Below are positions 35,485-45,451 of a DNA stretch of 64,000 bases, piece after piece. The notes under the pieces are model-generated. The model made no database searches, was not told the DNA's origin, and saw only the letters and a list, made by a program, of their open reading frames with translations. Position 1 is the first letter of the stretch. Every line of letters starts with the position of its first letter. Origin of the DNA: Labia minor (Eukaryota; Arthropoda; Insecta; Dermaptera; Spongiphoridae); contig OY720344.1 in NCBI GenBank assembly GCA_963082975.1, positions 13,255,580-13,319,579 on the forward strand, in the 5' to 3' direction. The position numbers and the translations under genes are program-made.

Positions 35485-36265
35485 CTTACATACAATTAAC
35501 ATACAAAATGCAGAATTTGAAAAAGTATAAATTTTAAATACTTAAGATAATAATATTCGAGAAGAATTTAAATCGACGTTGTAATTGAGTAACGCCTGTT
35601 ATTATGCAGTAAAGGGGCTTATCTCATCAAAGAGGATCAAAATTAAAATATATAAAACAACTATTTTTCATGTTGATCGATGACTAGGGTGACCATATTT
35701 CGAAAACACCAAACCGGGACAAACGGTATACCTTATTTTTTTAGAACTAAATTGAAAAAATTTTGAAAAAAAAAATTACGAAATGTCCTAAATATTGAAA
35801 AAATGGGACAGTAGGGTGTCCCGAAGACATTTTTGGGACAGAGCACCTAAAGACGGGACGTTTGGTCACCCTATCGATGACTCTGGGAGACGAGAGTAGA
35901 TTTAGAGTATTTGTGAGATTAATATTGTTCGCAGCATTTATAGGCCAAAAGAAGATGAGGTCACAGGGGGATGGCGGAGATGGCATAACGAGAAATAATG
36001 TCCAGATATAGTTAAGGTTATAAAATCGAGAAGGCTGGGATGGGAAGGGGACGTGGTTGGAATTGGAGAAACTAGAAATTGGGAGAAACCGATTGGGAAA
36101 CATCCGGTGGAAGACCAAGGACCAAGGTGGGTGGACAATGAAGGAAGGGACATGGGAGAGATGGGACAGGGTAGGATTTGGTTGTAGCTCAGGATAGGGA
36201 CGCTTAGAGAAATGTGGATGCTGCGGCTAAGAACTTTCGAAAACTGTAGAGACACAGAGTTAGAT
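35485..36265 (+). pseudogene. LINE reverse transcriptase 3'-end remnant
   Basis: It matches 17240-17893: gcctgttattatgcagtaaa, gatcaaaattaaaatatata, gacgagagtagattta, and the coding equivalents of RLGWEGDVVGI and the terminal gctcaggatagg...tagagacac motif. It is interrupted by the hAT at 35685-35873 and several frameshifts. The long minus-strand frames in this span are shadows. Confidence 0.85.
35685..35873. mobile_element. hAT MITE, TAGGGTGACCA ends
   Basis: The perfect 11-bp inverted ends tagggtgacca/tggtcacccta are flanked by the perfect 8-bp duplication tcgatgac (35677-35684 and 35874-35881). The 189-bp element is nested in a LINE remnant and non-coding. Confidence 0.95.
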
Positions 36266-36426
36266 AAATATAACATATACAATAATAATATATAATTAAT
36301 TTACTGATTAAATTAAAATATATTTTACAAGAAAACAAATACATGTCTTATCTACTTATACTGATTGAAACAAAATGCATGAAAACCTTTTACATACAGA
36401 CTTTCAACCAAATATTATGTATCACT

Positions 36427-36493
36427 CGGGGGTACAGGGGGCGGAGCCCCCGTCTAGGTGTGAGGAGCGCCGAAGGCGCTCGGAGCAGCTAGT
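36427..36493 (+). mobile_element. Canonical Helitron 3' terminus
   Basis: It contains the GC palindrome gggggcggagccccc, ctaggtgtgaggagc, the hairpin gcgccgaaggcgc and the final ctag followed by t, as expected for CTRR/T Helitron ends. Confidence 0.85.
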
Positions 36494-36626
36494 TTTTATT
36501 AAATTCAAAAACAAACAGTGAATTGTTTTGTAAATCATTAAAATAGGTGTTTATTGTTCACTATAAAAAAGTATTTATTTACGAAAATTGAAAATATTTT
36601 CTATCATTTTCTACAACTTTTATCTT
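36494..36626. other. AT-rich spacer
   Basis: Nothing recognised. Confidence 0.4.
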
Positions 36627-36663
36627 CGTTCTTTCAATATGGCGTTACCATATCGAAAGAACG
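36627..36663. promoter_or_regulatory. 16-bp stem / 5-base loop palindrome upstream of candidate exon 1
   Basis: Arms cgttctttcaatatgg and ccatatcgaaagaacg pair at 15 of 16 positions around the loop cgtta. After removal of the hAT that follows, this palindrome lies about 115 bp upstream of the ATG at 37452, so it may belong to the promoter. This is inference from position. Confidence 0.45.
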
Positions 36664-36673
36664 ATGTTGGTTA

Positions 36674-37333
36674 TAGGGCTTACAATACCGGGATCTCAGG
36701 ATCCCGAATACCGGGATCCCGGACGATTTTTGTCCGGTATTAAAAACCGGTATTTATGTAAAAATACCGGTATTTTGGTATTACGAATTTACAAAATGTG
36801 TATGATTTTAAATGACAATAGTACCGACAAGTGTAGAATCAGAAAGAGCTTTTTCGGGGGCTGGTTATATTTGTACGAAAATTCCGTCCTCGCTTGATGA
36901 TAAAACGCTTGATTCGTTGATTTTTAAGAGCAAACTTTAATAAACAAAACGCAAGCTATTAATATTAAATACTTTCAATTTATATTTTTATATTTTTTAC
37001 TTCTTTAATTATATTTAATTCTTTAATTATATAATACCATACGAGCCTATTATATGTAAAATGTAACATAAAATTTAATATTTACTTTATTTTACTTCGA
37101 CGTTTTTTTGTATCTATCTACTCCTACTCTCTATGTAATAAAATAAATAATATCTACTCATTTCAGAACAATATTTATTGGATTTCGTATATTATTTGTT
37201 AAAAAGTCAATATAACAACTGAGGTAAGTAGAAATATAGTTAGTAAATTTATTATTAATAATACCGGTATCCCGGTATTATTTCAAATACCATATACCGG
37301 TATTCAGATTTTAGTTCGGTATTTTAAGCCCTA
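36674..37333 (+). mobile_element. hAT transposon, 660 bp, internally deleted
   Basis: The ends tagggcttacaataccg and the inverse of tagggcttaaaataccg are flanked by the perfect 8-bp duplication gttggtta (36666-36673 and 37334-37341). Many ccggtatt motifs near both ends are likely transposase-binding sites. The C-terminal part of the transposase remains open. The insertion lies 118 bp upstream of the candidate start codon at 37452. Confidence 0.95.
36818..36940 (+). pseudogene. hAT transposase C-terminal dimerisation domain
   Basis: The frame reads VPTSVESERAFSGAGYICTK, then IPSSLDDKTLDSLIFKSKL and a stop. SxxSERxFSxAG and the following L-x-x-x-T/L-D-x-L-I pattern are the hallmark of the hAT dimerisation (hATC) region. 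It is upstream-truncated by the internal deletion, with no catalytic residues. Confidence 0.9.
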
Positions 37334-37341
37334 GTTGGTTA

Positions 37342-37458
37342 GGCAGCGATCCAATATTATCGATCCATTTTCGCACTCTTCAGCATTTCGAAACCGTGTG
37401 CCAGTCAAGTCATACTACATCGATTTGAACAAGTAATAATCAGAAGGCACTATGTCTG
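37342..37458 (+). CDS. Candidate first exon (5' UTR plus ATG TCT G), partial gene
   Basis: The segment is single copy and balanced in composition. It ends with a start codon at 37452 and two full codons (Met-Ser) plus one base, immediately followed by gtgagtaag at 37459, a near-ideal 5' splice site. Without splicing the frame would stop after four codons, so a phase-1 intron is required. Upstream are tatcgat (37358-37364, DRE-like) and candidate initiators (ttcagcatt, gccagtcaa). The gene cannot be named because the next coding exon lies beyond what I can identify, perhaps outside the window. An unrelated chance ATG plus donor remains possible. Confidence 0.45.
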
Positions 37459-37880
37459 GTGAGTAAGCAAAGTGAACTACTTTAAGATAGCATTATTACA
37501 TATACGTTTTTAAAAGACTTTCTAACAAATATTTTAGAAATTCATATAATTATTACACCATTAAAAAATTATATTAAAATATTTTATTTTCATAGATTCA
37601 TCGTTAATAATTACAGTGTTTTAATGATATAGTGGTGATAGTCAACAAATTTAAACTTTGAAACATTTTTTCATGGGTAGACATTACAAAACAATTTAAA
37701 TCGTTTATTGTTAATATTTTTTTTATACCAACTTATATATTTATGTTATAATATATTTTTTTAAAAATTCTTACTTTTTTTAATTAATCTTTCTTCTATA
37801 ATATAATTAGTAATTACCTTTAAAAATAAACAAATGTAGATTTTGTCAAAAATTTGCAGAATAATTTTCTAAAACTTTTT
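37459..37880 (+). other. Putative start of a long intron
   Basis: The donor gtgagtaag is at 37459, then AT-rich sequence without an acceptor/exon that I can support. Confidence 0.35.
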
Positions 37881-38458
37881 TACCGACCGACGATAGTAAG
37901 GGAGGTATTGTTTTCACACCAAATTTCACATGTGGAGATTTTTACATACCTCCACGAATTATGCATTTTCTTAACAGAAAAAAGTATTTTTAGCATGATG
38001 TCTGTCCGTCCGTCCGTCCGTATAGATGTGTACAGTTTGAACGGCTCAACGGATTTTGATGAAATTTGGTATATTTACTTAATACATCAATATGATGAAT
38101 TGATCAACTTTTGATGCAAATCCGGAAACCGGAAGTGGTAGTATTAGCGATCGATGATAGGAAGGGTTATTTTCACATCAAATTTCACATGAGGAGATTT
38201 TTTCATATCACCACGAATCATGCACTTTGTATTGGTCGGGAAAAGTTTTTTATTAATTTTAAATTATATGACGTCACAGCCAGCGCCTACTTATATATTA
38301 TAAATTAAAATAAATTAAAAATACTTATGTTATATCGATATCTGTTATTTATTGTATAAATAGATATATTAAAATTATTTGAAATTGTTTCTGTAGCTGG
38401 AAATTAATTTATTTCAAACCGTCGGTCGGTTAAGAGCCTGGCCACAGGTAAACTTATT
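37881..38458 (+). mobile_element. HINE-A copy 3
   Basis: The left end is accgaccgacgatagtaagg, the right repeat ccgtcggtcggt, then the hairpin part gcctggccacaggt and aaacttatt. Three gtcc units. One of the two tgacgtca sites was lost by deletion. The frames 37854-38308 are repeat-derived. Confidence 0.87.
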
Positions 38459-39730
38459 TTATTATTTTGTAAAAGTTTCAATTCCAATTTTACCAATTAA
38501 TTTAATTTATCTTTACCTTTAAGTTAAAAAAAAAAGAAAAAATATCTTATAATATTTACTCTCTTATTTTTAAATAAAAAATAAAAATCCCTTAAGATTA
38601 ATTTTTAATTTATATGACTTTTTAATGGATTAAATAAATATGTCTTAAAAATATTTTTCTATATAGGGTGGTTTGAAGGATAAAATTTAAAAAAAAAAAA
38701 TAATAAAACTAAGTTTATAGACATTTATTTAAACTGATACTTGTAACTTATCTTTTATCCTCCAGAAGACGATTGTTATTTTTCTAGACAAAATCCTGAA
38801 AAATCCTTGTGCACAATCGCTTCAATCTTTTGACAACATTCGGATACTCTTTTCGAGAATCATGTTATATCGTTAGAAAGTAAATTTCATTCATGCAATT
38901 CATTTTAAAGAGAAAAAATTAAAGGATAAAAAAATCACTACATTCGTATATATATAATATGTTGTTTTTTTTATCTATTGGTCACATATAAAGATTGATT
39001 GAAATCTAATAGAAAAATGATAATTTAATTTACTGTTGCCCGATTTTTACTCGTCAATCAATTTATCATTTGAATTTCGTAAAATGTTTCAAAACATATA
39101 ACTTATATAAAACAGTAGATTACAGAACAGCATTAATATATTTGTTGAAAATCAATATTGATTATATCAACAGTATTTTATTAATATAATATACTTACTT
39201 ATATTTAGAATATCTAATTAAAGAAATGTATAAACATTTAATATAATAAAATATTAAAATAATTAATACATTCATAGGTATATATTTACTTATATATTTA
39301 AACCAATAAACTCTTAGTTTAATAAAATTTAAATACAAATTTATTTTGATTAATATAAGATAAGTAAGTAATATATTTTTAGAATTGTAAATTATAATTT
39401 TTATTAAAAAAACATTGACTAAAATGCTACGTTGAATCTGAATGATTAATGATTTCTTTGACTAAATATGAAAGTTATAATTTTTTTTTTTATGGTGAGG
39501 TGAAAATTCCATTATTCACGCCAAGGGGCTCAGATCGAATCGTTTGTACATAACATTCCTGCACCTGAGACTTAATAAGTCACTCCCTTGTTGTGCAGAA
39601 TGGTCTAGAAACGACCATTTTTTATGTGAATCTTCTTCATATATTGTGTGAATTCACGTCTCAAGGTTTCTTCAAAATTTCTGTATTAAATTTTCCCTAG
39701 TGCTAACATTTCAACGACCGCTTCCACTTA
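38459..39730. other. AT-rich non-coding, with a small structured patch
   Basis: No gene. At 39569-39581 gacttaataagtc forms a small inverted repeat, followed by tggtctagaaacgacca (39600-39616), another; a similar pair of motifs occurs near 3803. Confidence 0.35.
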
Positions 39731-40721
39731 AGTCTAGTTTACACGGGCTTAGTTCTTGTCATTAGTTCAGGGGTGGGCAAATAGTTTTAAGCGTGGGTTT
39801 TTTGAACGCCCGACGGCCCGTTTGAAAAAGTTGGCCCTTATTTTGATTTTTCGTTCAATATGTCTCTAAAAAAAAATCGGGAGTATCCTCCCCTAGACTT
39901 TCCCGCATATAAATAGGTATAAAGAGTTGTGAATGAATATTTAGAATGTGTAAACTTGGTATTGATAAAGAGCCAGTTCGTGTTAGTTTATTGGTGTCAA
40001 ATTTGATATTTGGTAACATTTATATATATATATATAGAATAAAGTGCTACTTCCGGTTAACTGATATTTTAAATGTAAAATATCTGGAAGTAAACTGTAA
40101 CTTTACTAAAAAAGGTAAACGCTACTTGTAGAGGTAAAATGTCACTTCAGGTAGTCAGATCATGATGAAATTTGGTATCTGAATTTTTTTCATATTTGTA
40201 AATCTATATACAAAATATGAAGCCAATATCTCGAAGCAAACTGTTACTTTACTTGAAAGGTAAACCCAACCAGTATAGGTAAAGTACCACTTCCTGTTAA
40301 CCGATTTTGACGAAATTTTGATAGAAATCTACAAACTGTGAATAATATCGGTGTACCAAATTTCGAAGTCCTAGCTTGATTAGTTTCTGAGTAAATTTGC
40401 TCACAGACATTACATACATACATCCATACATCTATACATCCATACATACACACATACAGACATAATTCGAAAAATGGTATTTTCCGACTCAGGGAGGTCT
40501 AAAACGTCAAGATCTATCGAAATCTCGAAGTCGAAATTTTTGACGATTACAATACTTCCCTTATACGAAGTATGCGGGAAAGTAAAAAGATAAATTTTTT
40601 TTATTAGTGTTTTCGAAATGTCCTCCGGCCCGGAAGACATTTTGAAAATTTAATTTTGGCCCGCGCTTAAAAGTATTTGCCCTGAACTAATGACAAGTAC
40701 TAAGCCTGTGTAAACTAGGCT
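39731..40721. mobile_element. PIF/Harbinger-like element with long TIRs
   Basis: The outer 60 or so bases are inverted copies (agtctagtttacacgggc with the inverse of agcctagtttacacaggc, continuing through cttgtcattagtt and gggcaaata). TTA flanks both sides (39728-39730 and 40722-40724), the 3-bp TWA duplication typical of Harbinger. The interior is mostly the nested element at 39869-40583. Superfamily is inferred from the duplication only. Confidence 0.7.
39869..40583 (-). mobile_element. HINE-E (Helentron-like), nested
   Basis: The 13-bp inverted repeats actttcccgcata (39897-39909) and tatgcgggaaagt (40571-40583) sit at the two sides. Outside only the left one is the hairpin gggagtatcctccc (39879-39892), the same layout as HINE-A and HINE-B. 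On the minus strand the start region (ggaagtattgtaatcg, then aatttcgacttcgagatttc) parallels that of HINE-B. The minus frames at 40244-40640 are repeat-derived, including a (cata)n-type tract. Confidence 0.75.
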
Positions 40722-41425
40722 TTACCTATCACAATTAAACAGAGTTTGTTTGGCATCATCCCTAGTGTTGGGGGAGAAGTGGCTTTTTGGATCTATAACT
40801 TTGTCGATCATTTAAAGGAAGGCTTTAAAATACTCAGGTCTGTACAAGAACCAACTGACATCATACCCGACCTCTCTATAGATGAATTTAGTCCATGGCT
40901 CAACTTTGAGTATGTTTAGCCATTTCATTTCTCAAATTTTATGCGATTGGCCAACACTTATTGTTAGTCTGATTCATAAATATTTATAAAAGATACTAAT
41001 AAATCAATTTTTGTGGTATACCAAATATTTAAATTAAATTAAATCAATTCTGAACTTAAGCAATAATTGGTGTAATTTACTTTTACAAAATGCACATATA
41101 TATATATATATATATTTATATTTACGTACATAAGTATATATATATATTCTACTTATATACGAGAAGCAGACAAGCAAACAAGCAGCTGCAAAATTAACTT
41201 CGAAAAGTTTCAGTAAGAAAAATTAGGAAGAGATGAAAGTTTATAAAGCAACTTTTTAAATGACAGAAAATTAAACTTTACAAACATTTTCTTCCTTTAA
41301 TGGTTATTTATAATTTAAATATCAGTATTAAAAACGATTTATCACATAAATGATTTAGAATTCGTTCAAAGAAATTATTTATTTCTAGGTCTTTAATATT
41401 ATTTCAAATGTAGTATTTAAATTAT
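40722..41425. other. Mostly AT-rich, with (AT)n
   Basis: A mixed single-copy patch spans 40740-40970. (at)n tracts lie at 41096-41112 and 41135-41148. No gene. Confidence 0.4.
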
Positions 41426-41600
41426 TTTTGAAGTGAAAACTTCTTTAGCGGCGTTGAGCACTTTTGCGGGATGGGGAAAAAATATAGATTTCGCGTGAGA
41501 TTCCAAAACTACCGACCGTTCCAAAACGACCCGACCGACCGACCCGACCGATATACGCATGCGCAATACGCCAGAATGTTAGACACTAACCTTCTGATAC
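41426..41600 (+). mobile_element. Helentron-like element D, 5'-end fragment (related subfamily)
   Basis: It starts tgaagtgaaaacttctttag then cggcg, like the left end of the copies at 32011 and 46667, but diverges afterwards. It contains a gaccgacc microsatellite (41516-41550) and cgcatgcgc. The rest of the element is missing. Confidence 0.7.
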
Positions 41601-41875
41601 ATTCTTTACAAAATGTTACATATTTGCCATATTAAATATTATTATTTATATTTACATTAATAATCAGTATTACTAAATTATGTATATATAAAATAAAATA
41701 TTTTAATATATTATTATGTGTTAAATTATATTAAATTAATTTCTAATATATTTATATCATTTAAAATTAATTTCAGAATATATATATATATATATTAAAT
41801 TATATACTATATATAATATATTATATAATATATATTTTAATAAATTAATTTTTAAATATGTGTGTGTGTGTGTGT
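41601..41875. other. AT-rich with (AT)n and (TG)n
   Basis: Microsatellites lie at about 41780-41793 and 41858-41878. Nothing else. Confidence 0.5.
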
Positions 41876-42385
41876 GTGACCGTAAAAATAAAGATATATG
41901 TTTGATAATTTTTCACATGATTAATAATTGTATAAAACTGCTATATATAGAATTTCAGCTTGATAGAATCGCTGAAAGTACCAGAATTAATTTTTTAACA
42001 CTGGAAATCTCACGCGCCAACACGTGACGTGGTGCCATCAACAAAGAGCCAAACACTCCACTATCCACTCGACTATCTCGCAAATTTGAATTTGATTAAA
42101 TAATATTTATTAATTTAAATTAAATTATAATTTAATAAATATTATTTATAACATCAAAAACATCAAAATCTCAACATCGAAAATTGAATTGCTGAAAGTA
42201 CCAGAATTAATTTTTTAACACTGGAAATCTCACGCGCCAACACGTGACGTGGTGCCATCAAAAAAGAGCCAAACTTTCGCTGGTTAAATAAATATTATTT
42301 ATTAATTTTAATTTATAATTGAATTAATTTAATTTAATTTAAATTAATATATGTTATTTAATCCAATTCAAATTTGCGAGATATG
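41876..42385 (+). mobile_element. HINE-B copy 4, rearranged
   Basis: The internal block (gaaagtaccagaattaattt through cacgcgccaacacgtgacg to caaagagccaaac) occurs twice, at about 41968-42055 and 42188-42275. A stray ccactcgactatctcgc block and a catcaaaatctcaacatcg block lie between. The terminal hairpin is lost at the right (gcgagatatgctg). This is a scrambled, truncated copy. Confidence 0.8.
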
Positions 42386-42719
42386 CTGAATATGCTTTTA
42401 AATAAAAAAAAATTTCAAGAAAGTAATTGGAATTATTAATATTAAGAATCAATAAATAAATTTATTAAATATACATTTAAACATGTAAATTAATCTATAT
42501 ATAAATTTAATAAATATTCAAACAATAATTGAAACAATATAAATAAAACGATTCAATATTTTACTTACATTGTGATTTATATTTTTATTTTTATTACAAC
42601 TATTATTATGGGTATGTTATTTTTGGCAGTTTAAAAAAAAATAAAAATATTAATAAAATTTATCAAAATAATAAGTTGAAAAGATTTCCAATTATTTTTA
42701 TTTATTTATTGTAAATTTT
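42386..42719. other. AT-rich non-coding
   Basis: Nothing recognised. Confidence 0.4.
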
Positions 42720-42960
42720 TCAATGTAACCATGGTAACCATAAATAGACTTTTACCAAAATATTACTATTTAAATTAATTTTAGATAAATTAATTTTGGA
42801 TTTAACTACACTAAAACCTTCCCTGGGACGCCCACAACAATCCCTGAAAGTTTCATCGCAATCGGACGGGTAGTTTTTGAGTATTTGACAGACACACACA
42901 CAGACAGACAGACATATATATATATATATATATTCATACACATCGTATTTTTAATATTTT
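42720..42960 (-). mobile_element. Possible Helitron 5' region
   Basis: On the minus strand a tatata run is followed by (gtct)n and ctacccgtccgattgcgatg, then gggattgttgtgggcgtccc and ggttaccatggttac. The order (tata-rich start, a ccgatt...atgaaactt block, then ttaccatggt) parallels the Helitron start at 30739-30960. No A/TC end could be fixed. Confidence 0.4.
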
Positions 42961-43024
42961 TGTAATAATAATCAGTTTGCTGAAAAAAATAATTATGAAT
43001 TTTATATATATATATATATATATA
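42961..43024. repeat. (AT)n microsatellite
   Basis: About 11 uninterrupted ta units at 43001-43024. Confidence 0.85.
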
Positions 43025-43039
43025 CGTATATAAATTTCA

Positions 43040-43138
43040 TTTTTCTCGTGAAGCTGGTGCGCATTCCGTCTGCTTTCAAATTTCTTACGCACAAGTTTTC
43101 ACTTCTGTCGGCCAGTCCTACGACTGCCAATTCGACTT
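43040..43138. promoter_or_regulatory. Short GC-balanced block, possible promoter
   Basis: Single-copy, CpG-containing sequence with gtcggccagtcctacgac, which includes an initiator-like ccagtcc. No TATA box or open frame. Weak suggestion only. Confidence 0.2.
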
Positions 43139-43900
43139 TTTTTAAATCTTATTGTATGTATTAATCAAAAAGTAAATATCTTAGAATTGTATTTTGTTAA
43201 TCACCAGAGATCATCATTCTTATTTATTTATTATATTCTATAGTATAGAAAACATTTCTAGTATAATAAAAATTTTATTAAATTTTATAAATGTTTAAGG
43301 ATCTGAGTAAAGTCATTAGAAAATATAACATGTATATTATGATACATACACAAAACAAGTGGTTTCTAATCTTCTCTTCATATATTATAAATAAAAATTA
43401 TTATCCCTGTTTCCCTTGGATATCGCATCACTTGACAACGGCTTTATTTCATTCATTTTTTTTATATAAAATTTCTAATACTTTGTTCAAGGTTCTTAAA
43501 ATTAAGAAAATTTGAAGAAGAAAGAATTGTTTGTCAGGTGGCGACACTCCCTCGATTCCCCGTGCATATGGAATGTTTATTTATTTATTTTTTATTTTTT
43601 ATTTTTTTTTTTGACTATAAATTATAATTAATTATTTTTGATAAATTAGGGTATTTTTCAAAATCTTAATAATTTTAAAAAAAGATTTATTTTATTTTTG
43701 TGGTTTATTTGTTTATCGTTTATTTTTTCAATTTCATTTTTTGGGGTATACAAAAAAACTAAGAGCGCTGTCCAAAATTGGTACAAAGGGAAAAAGCGAT
43801 TTTTGCATATACCCATGTGTTATGACAAGTGAATTAAGCTCTAGTGAACGTAAAATAATATATATATATATAGTTAAGACAGTACAAAGTCTACCAGCTA
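43139..43900. other. AT-rich non-coding
   Basis: Short frames at 43291-43515 and 43741-43929 have no motif. A GC-rich patch at 43534-43562 (tcaggtggcgacactc) shares ggtggcgac with the block at 10729. Confidence 0.35.
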
Positions 43901-44130
43901 TAGTCGGAGAGGCCAAAGTTGGTGCCTGAGCCGACCCCCACCCTCGGCCAAACAGTTCCCGCGCTTTCCAACAAGACCACACCGCGCAACTCTGTTGCGC
44001 ATATCACATTTTTTATACTTTAGTTTGAGAGAGTAGAAGACTGTGATGGAGGGGAAATCACTCTAGGATGGGGTACCCCTGCCTCTCCTGGCCGCCACCC
44101 CTCACGCACTAACTTCGGTTTCTCCGACTA
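43901..44130. mobile_element. MITE with TA duplication (Tc1/mariner-like)
   Basis: The ends tagtcggagaggccaaagtt and the inverse of tagtcggagaaaccgaagtt match at 17 of 20 positions. TA flanks both sides (43899-43900 and 44131-44132). The GC-rich core has no coding potential. Confidence 0.82.
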
Positions 44131-44139
44131 TAGTTAGTG

Positions 44140-44403
44140 AATAAACTATTAGAGATAGCTCTCATTTGAATTCTCTCGAAATGAATTTCTGCCTTAAAGC
44201 ATCATTGCTTTGCGAAAGGAACGAAAGAATCCGAGAGATAATGGGTGAATGTCTGACGGTGGGTGGCCGAAGAAGATCTACAAGTGACAACTTTTGGAGA
44301 TTGACCAAATAAAATTTGGAATGACGGCGGTGTGGAGGCGAGGCGGTAGGAGTCTGTGACGACTGGGATGTGAGAGGCGTGTGAATCCGTAAATCAACTC
44401 ACT

Positions 44404-44404
<1 letters not shown>
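44140..44404. other. Higher-GC single-copy block
   Basis: Mixed composition with ggtgggtggccgaagaagat and ggcggtgtggaggcgaggcg. No recognised domain in any frame; a (ta)n tract follows at 44405-44430. Could be an exon or regulatory sequence. Confidence 0.25.
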
Positions 44405-44434
<30 letters not shown>

Positions 44435-44980
44435 TGGTTATGAATATAATTTCTAATTTGCAATTAGTCATTGTTTATTCATATTAGTATCATTATTTTT
44501 TACTTTAACCCATTGGTGACCAAATTTTTTATTTCAATTTTTTTTTCAGTTTTTCATTAGATATCATGTAGATAAATAAAGAAAAAAATATATTTCTACA
44601 AAAAAAAATATTTTTGAAAGGATTTTTGGTGTATAAAAATAAATGTTCCCATTTGTGGGAAGGCTGGTCATTCATGCAAGTAAAATAAAGAAATGCATTT
44701 ATAAAATATTTAATTATTTTTTTATTTTTATTGAATTATAGAAAATTATTAACATCAAATTATGTTTTTAGAATTATAAAAAATTAAACAAAACATAGGT
44801 TCCCAAACAAAGAAAAAATTTTCTTCCATTTTATTCAAGAGTCGTACAGCTCCATTTGGTAACAATATCCTGTACAAGCCATAAACCACTGCTTTAGTAC
44901 AAATCTAACAGGCTTTCCTTGAATAAACTGCTTCATGAAATGGTGACCAAAATTTTCATCGTATTTTCAGAAAATATTCC

Positions 44981-45188
44981 AAATTTCATGAAATTATTAT
45001 TCAATTCTACTTAATTACTTAATTTATATTTCTTATTTTGATTAGGTTTATATTTATATTGTATGACTAACTAAAAAAATTCATGAAATTTCATGAAATT
45101 ATTATTCAATTCTACTTAATTACTTAATTTATATTTCTTATTTTGATTAGGTTTATATTTATATTGTATGACTAACTAAAAAAATATA
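44981..45188. repeat. Perfect 105-bp tandem duplication
   Basis: The unit aaatttcatgaaattattat... ending gtatgactaactaaaaaaa is repeated once with a period of exactly 105 bp and no difference that I can see, so it is recent. Confidence 0.93.
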
Positions 45189-45451
45189 TAAGTTGATCAT
45201 GCCACAAAATAAAATAAAATAAATAAAATAAAAATCTTTATATAACAGCCGAAAGACCAGCTTTCCCAAATGGGAACAATTTATTTGTTGATGTTTTGTA
45301 AACTTCAAATGAAATTTTTTTTATTTATTTGAACTAATTATAACTACTACATAGTAAATAAAAAAAATGTATAAAAACAATAAAACAATAATACCTTATC
45401 ATGAATTTACATATGTTTAAAATTCACAATTACTAATATTTCAAATTTTTT

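Larger units (their letters stand above)
35031..36493 (+). mobile_element. Composite: Helitron-like ends around a LINE fragment
   Basis: A possible Helitron 5' end (a/tctatatatttaatacgat) lies at 35031. A well-preserved Helitron 3' end lies at 36427-36493: a ggggcggagcccc-type palindrome, then the hairpin agcgccgaaggcgct, eight bases, and ctag/t. That hairpin followed by CTRR is the diagnostic canonical terminus. Between them is a LINE tail carrying a hAT. Whether this is one Helitron that acquired a LINE fragment, or adjacent pieces, cannot be decided here. Confidence 0.5.

Noticed and set aside
35747-36282. Two minus-strand frames over 110 codons
   Set aside because: Shadows of a LINE tail on the plus strand and of the nested hAT.
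37201-37230. Strong donor-like ctgag/gtaagt at 37224
   Set aside because: Lies inside the 660-bp hAT after its stop codon, with no exon in front of it.
39768-40693. hAT element starting caggggtgggcaaata
   Set aside because: Neighbouring octamers cattagtt and aactaatg are inverted rather than direct repeats, so the inverted repeat extends outward to a TTA-flanked element.
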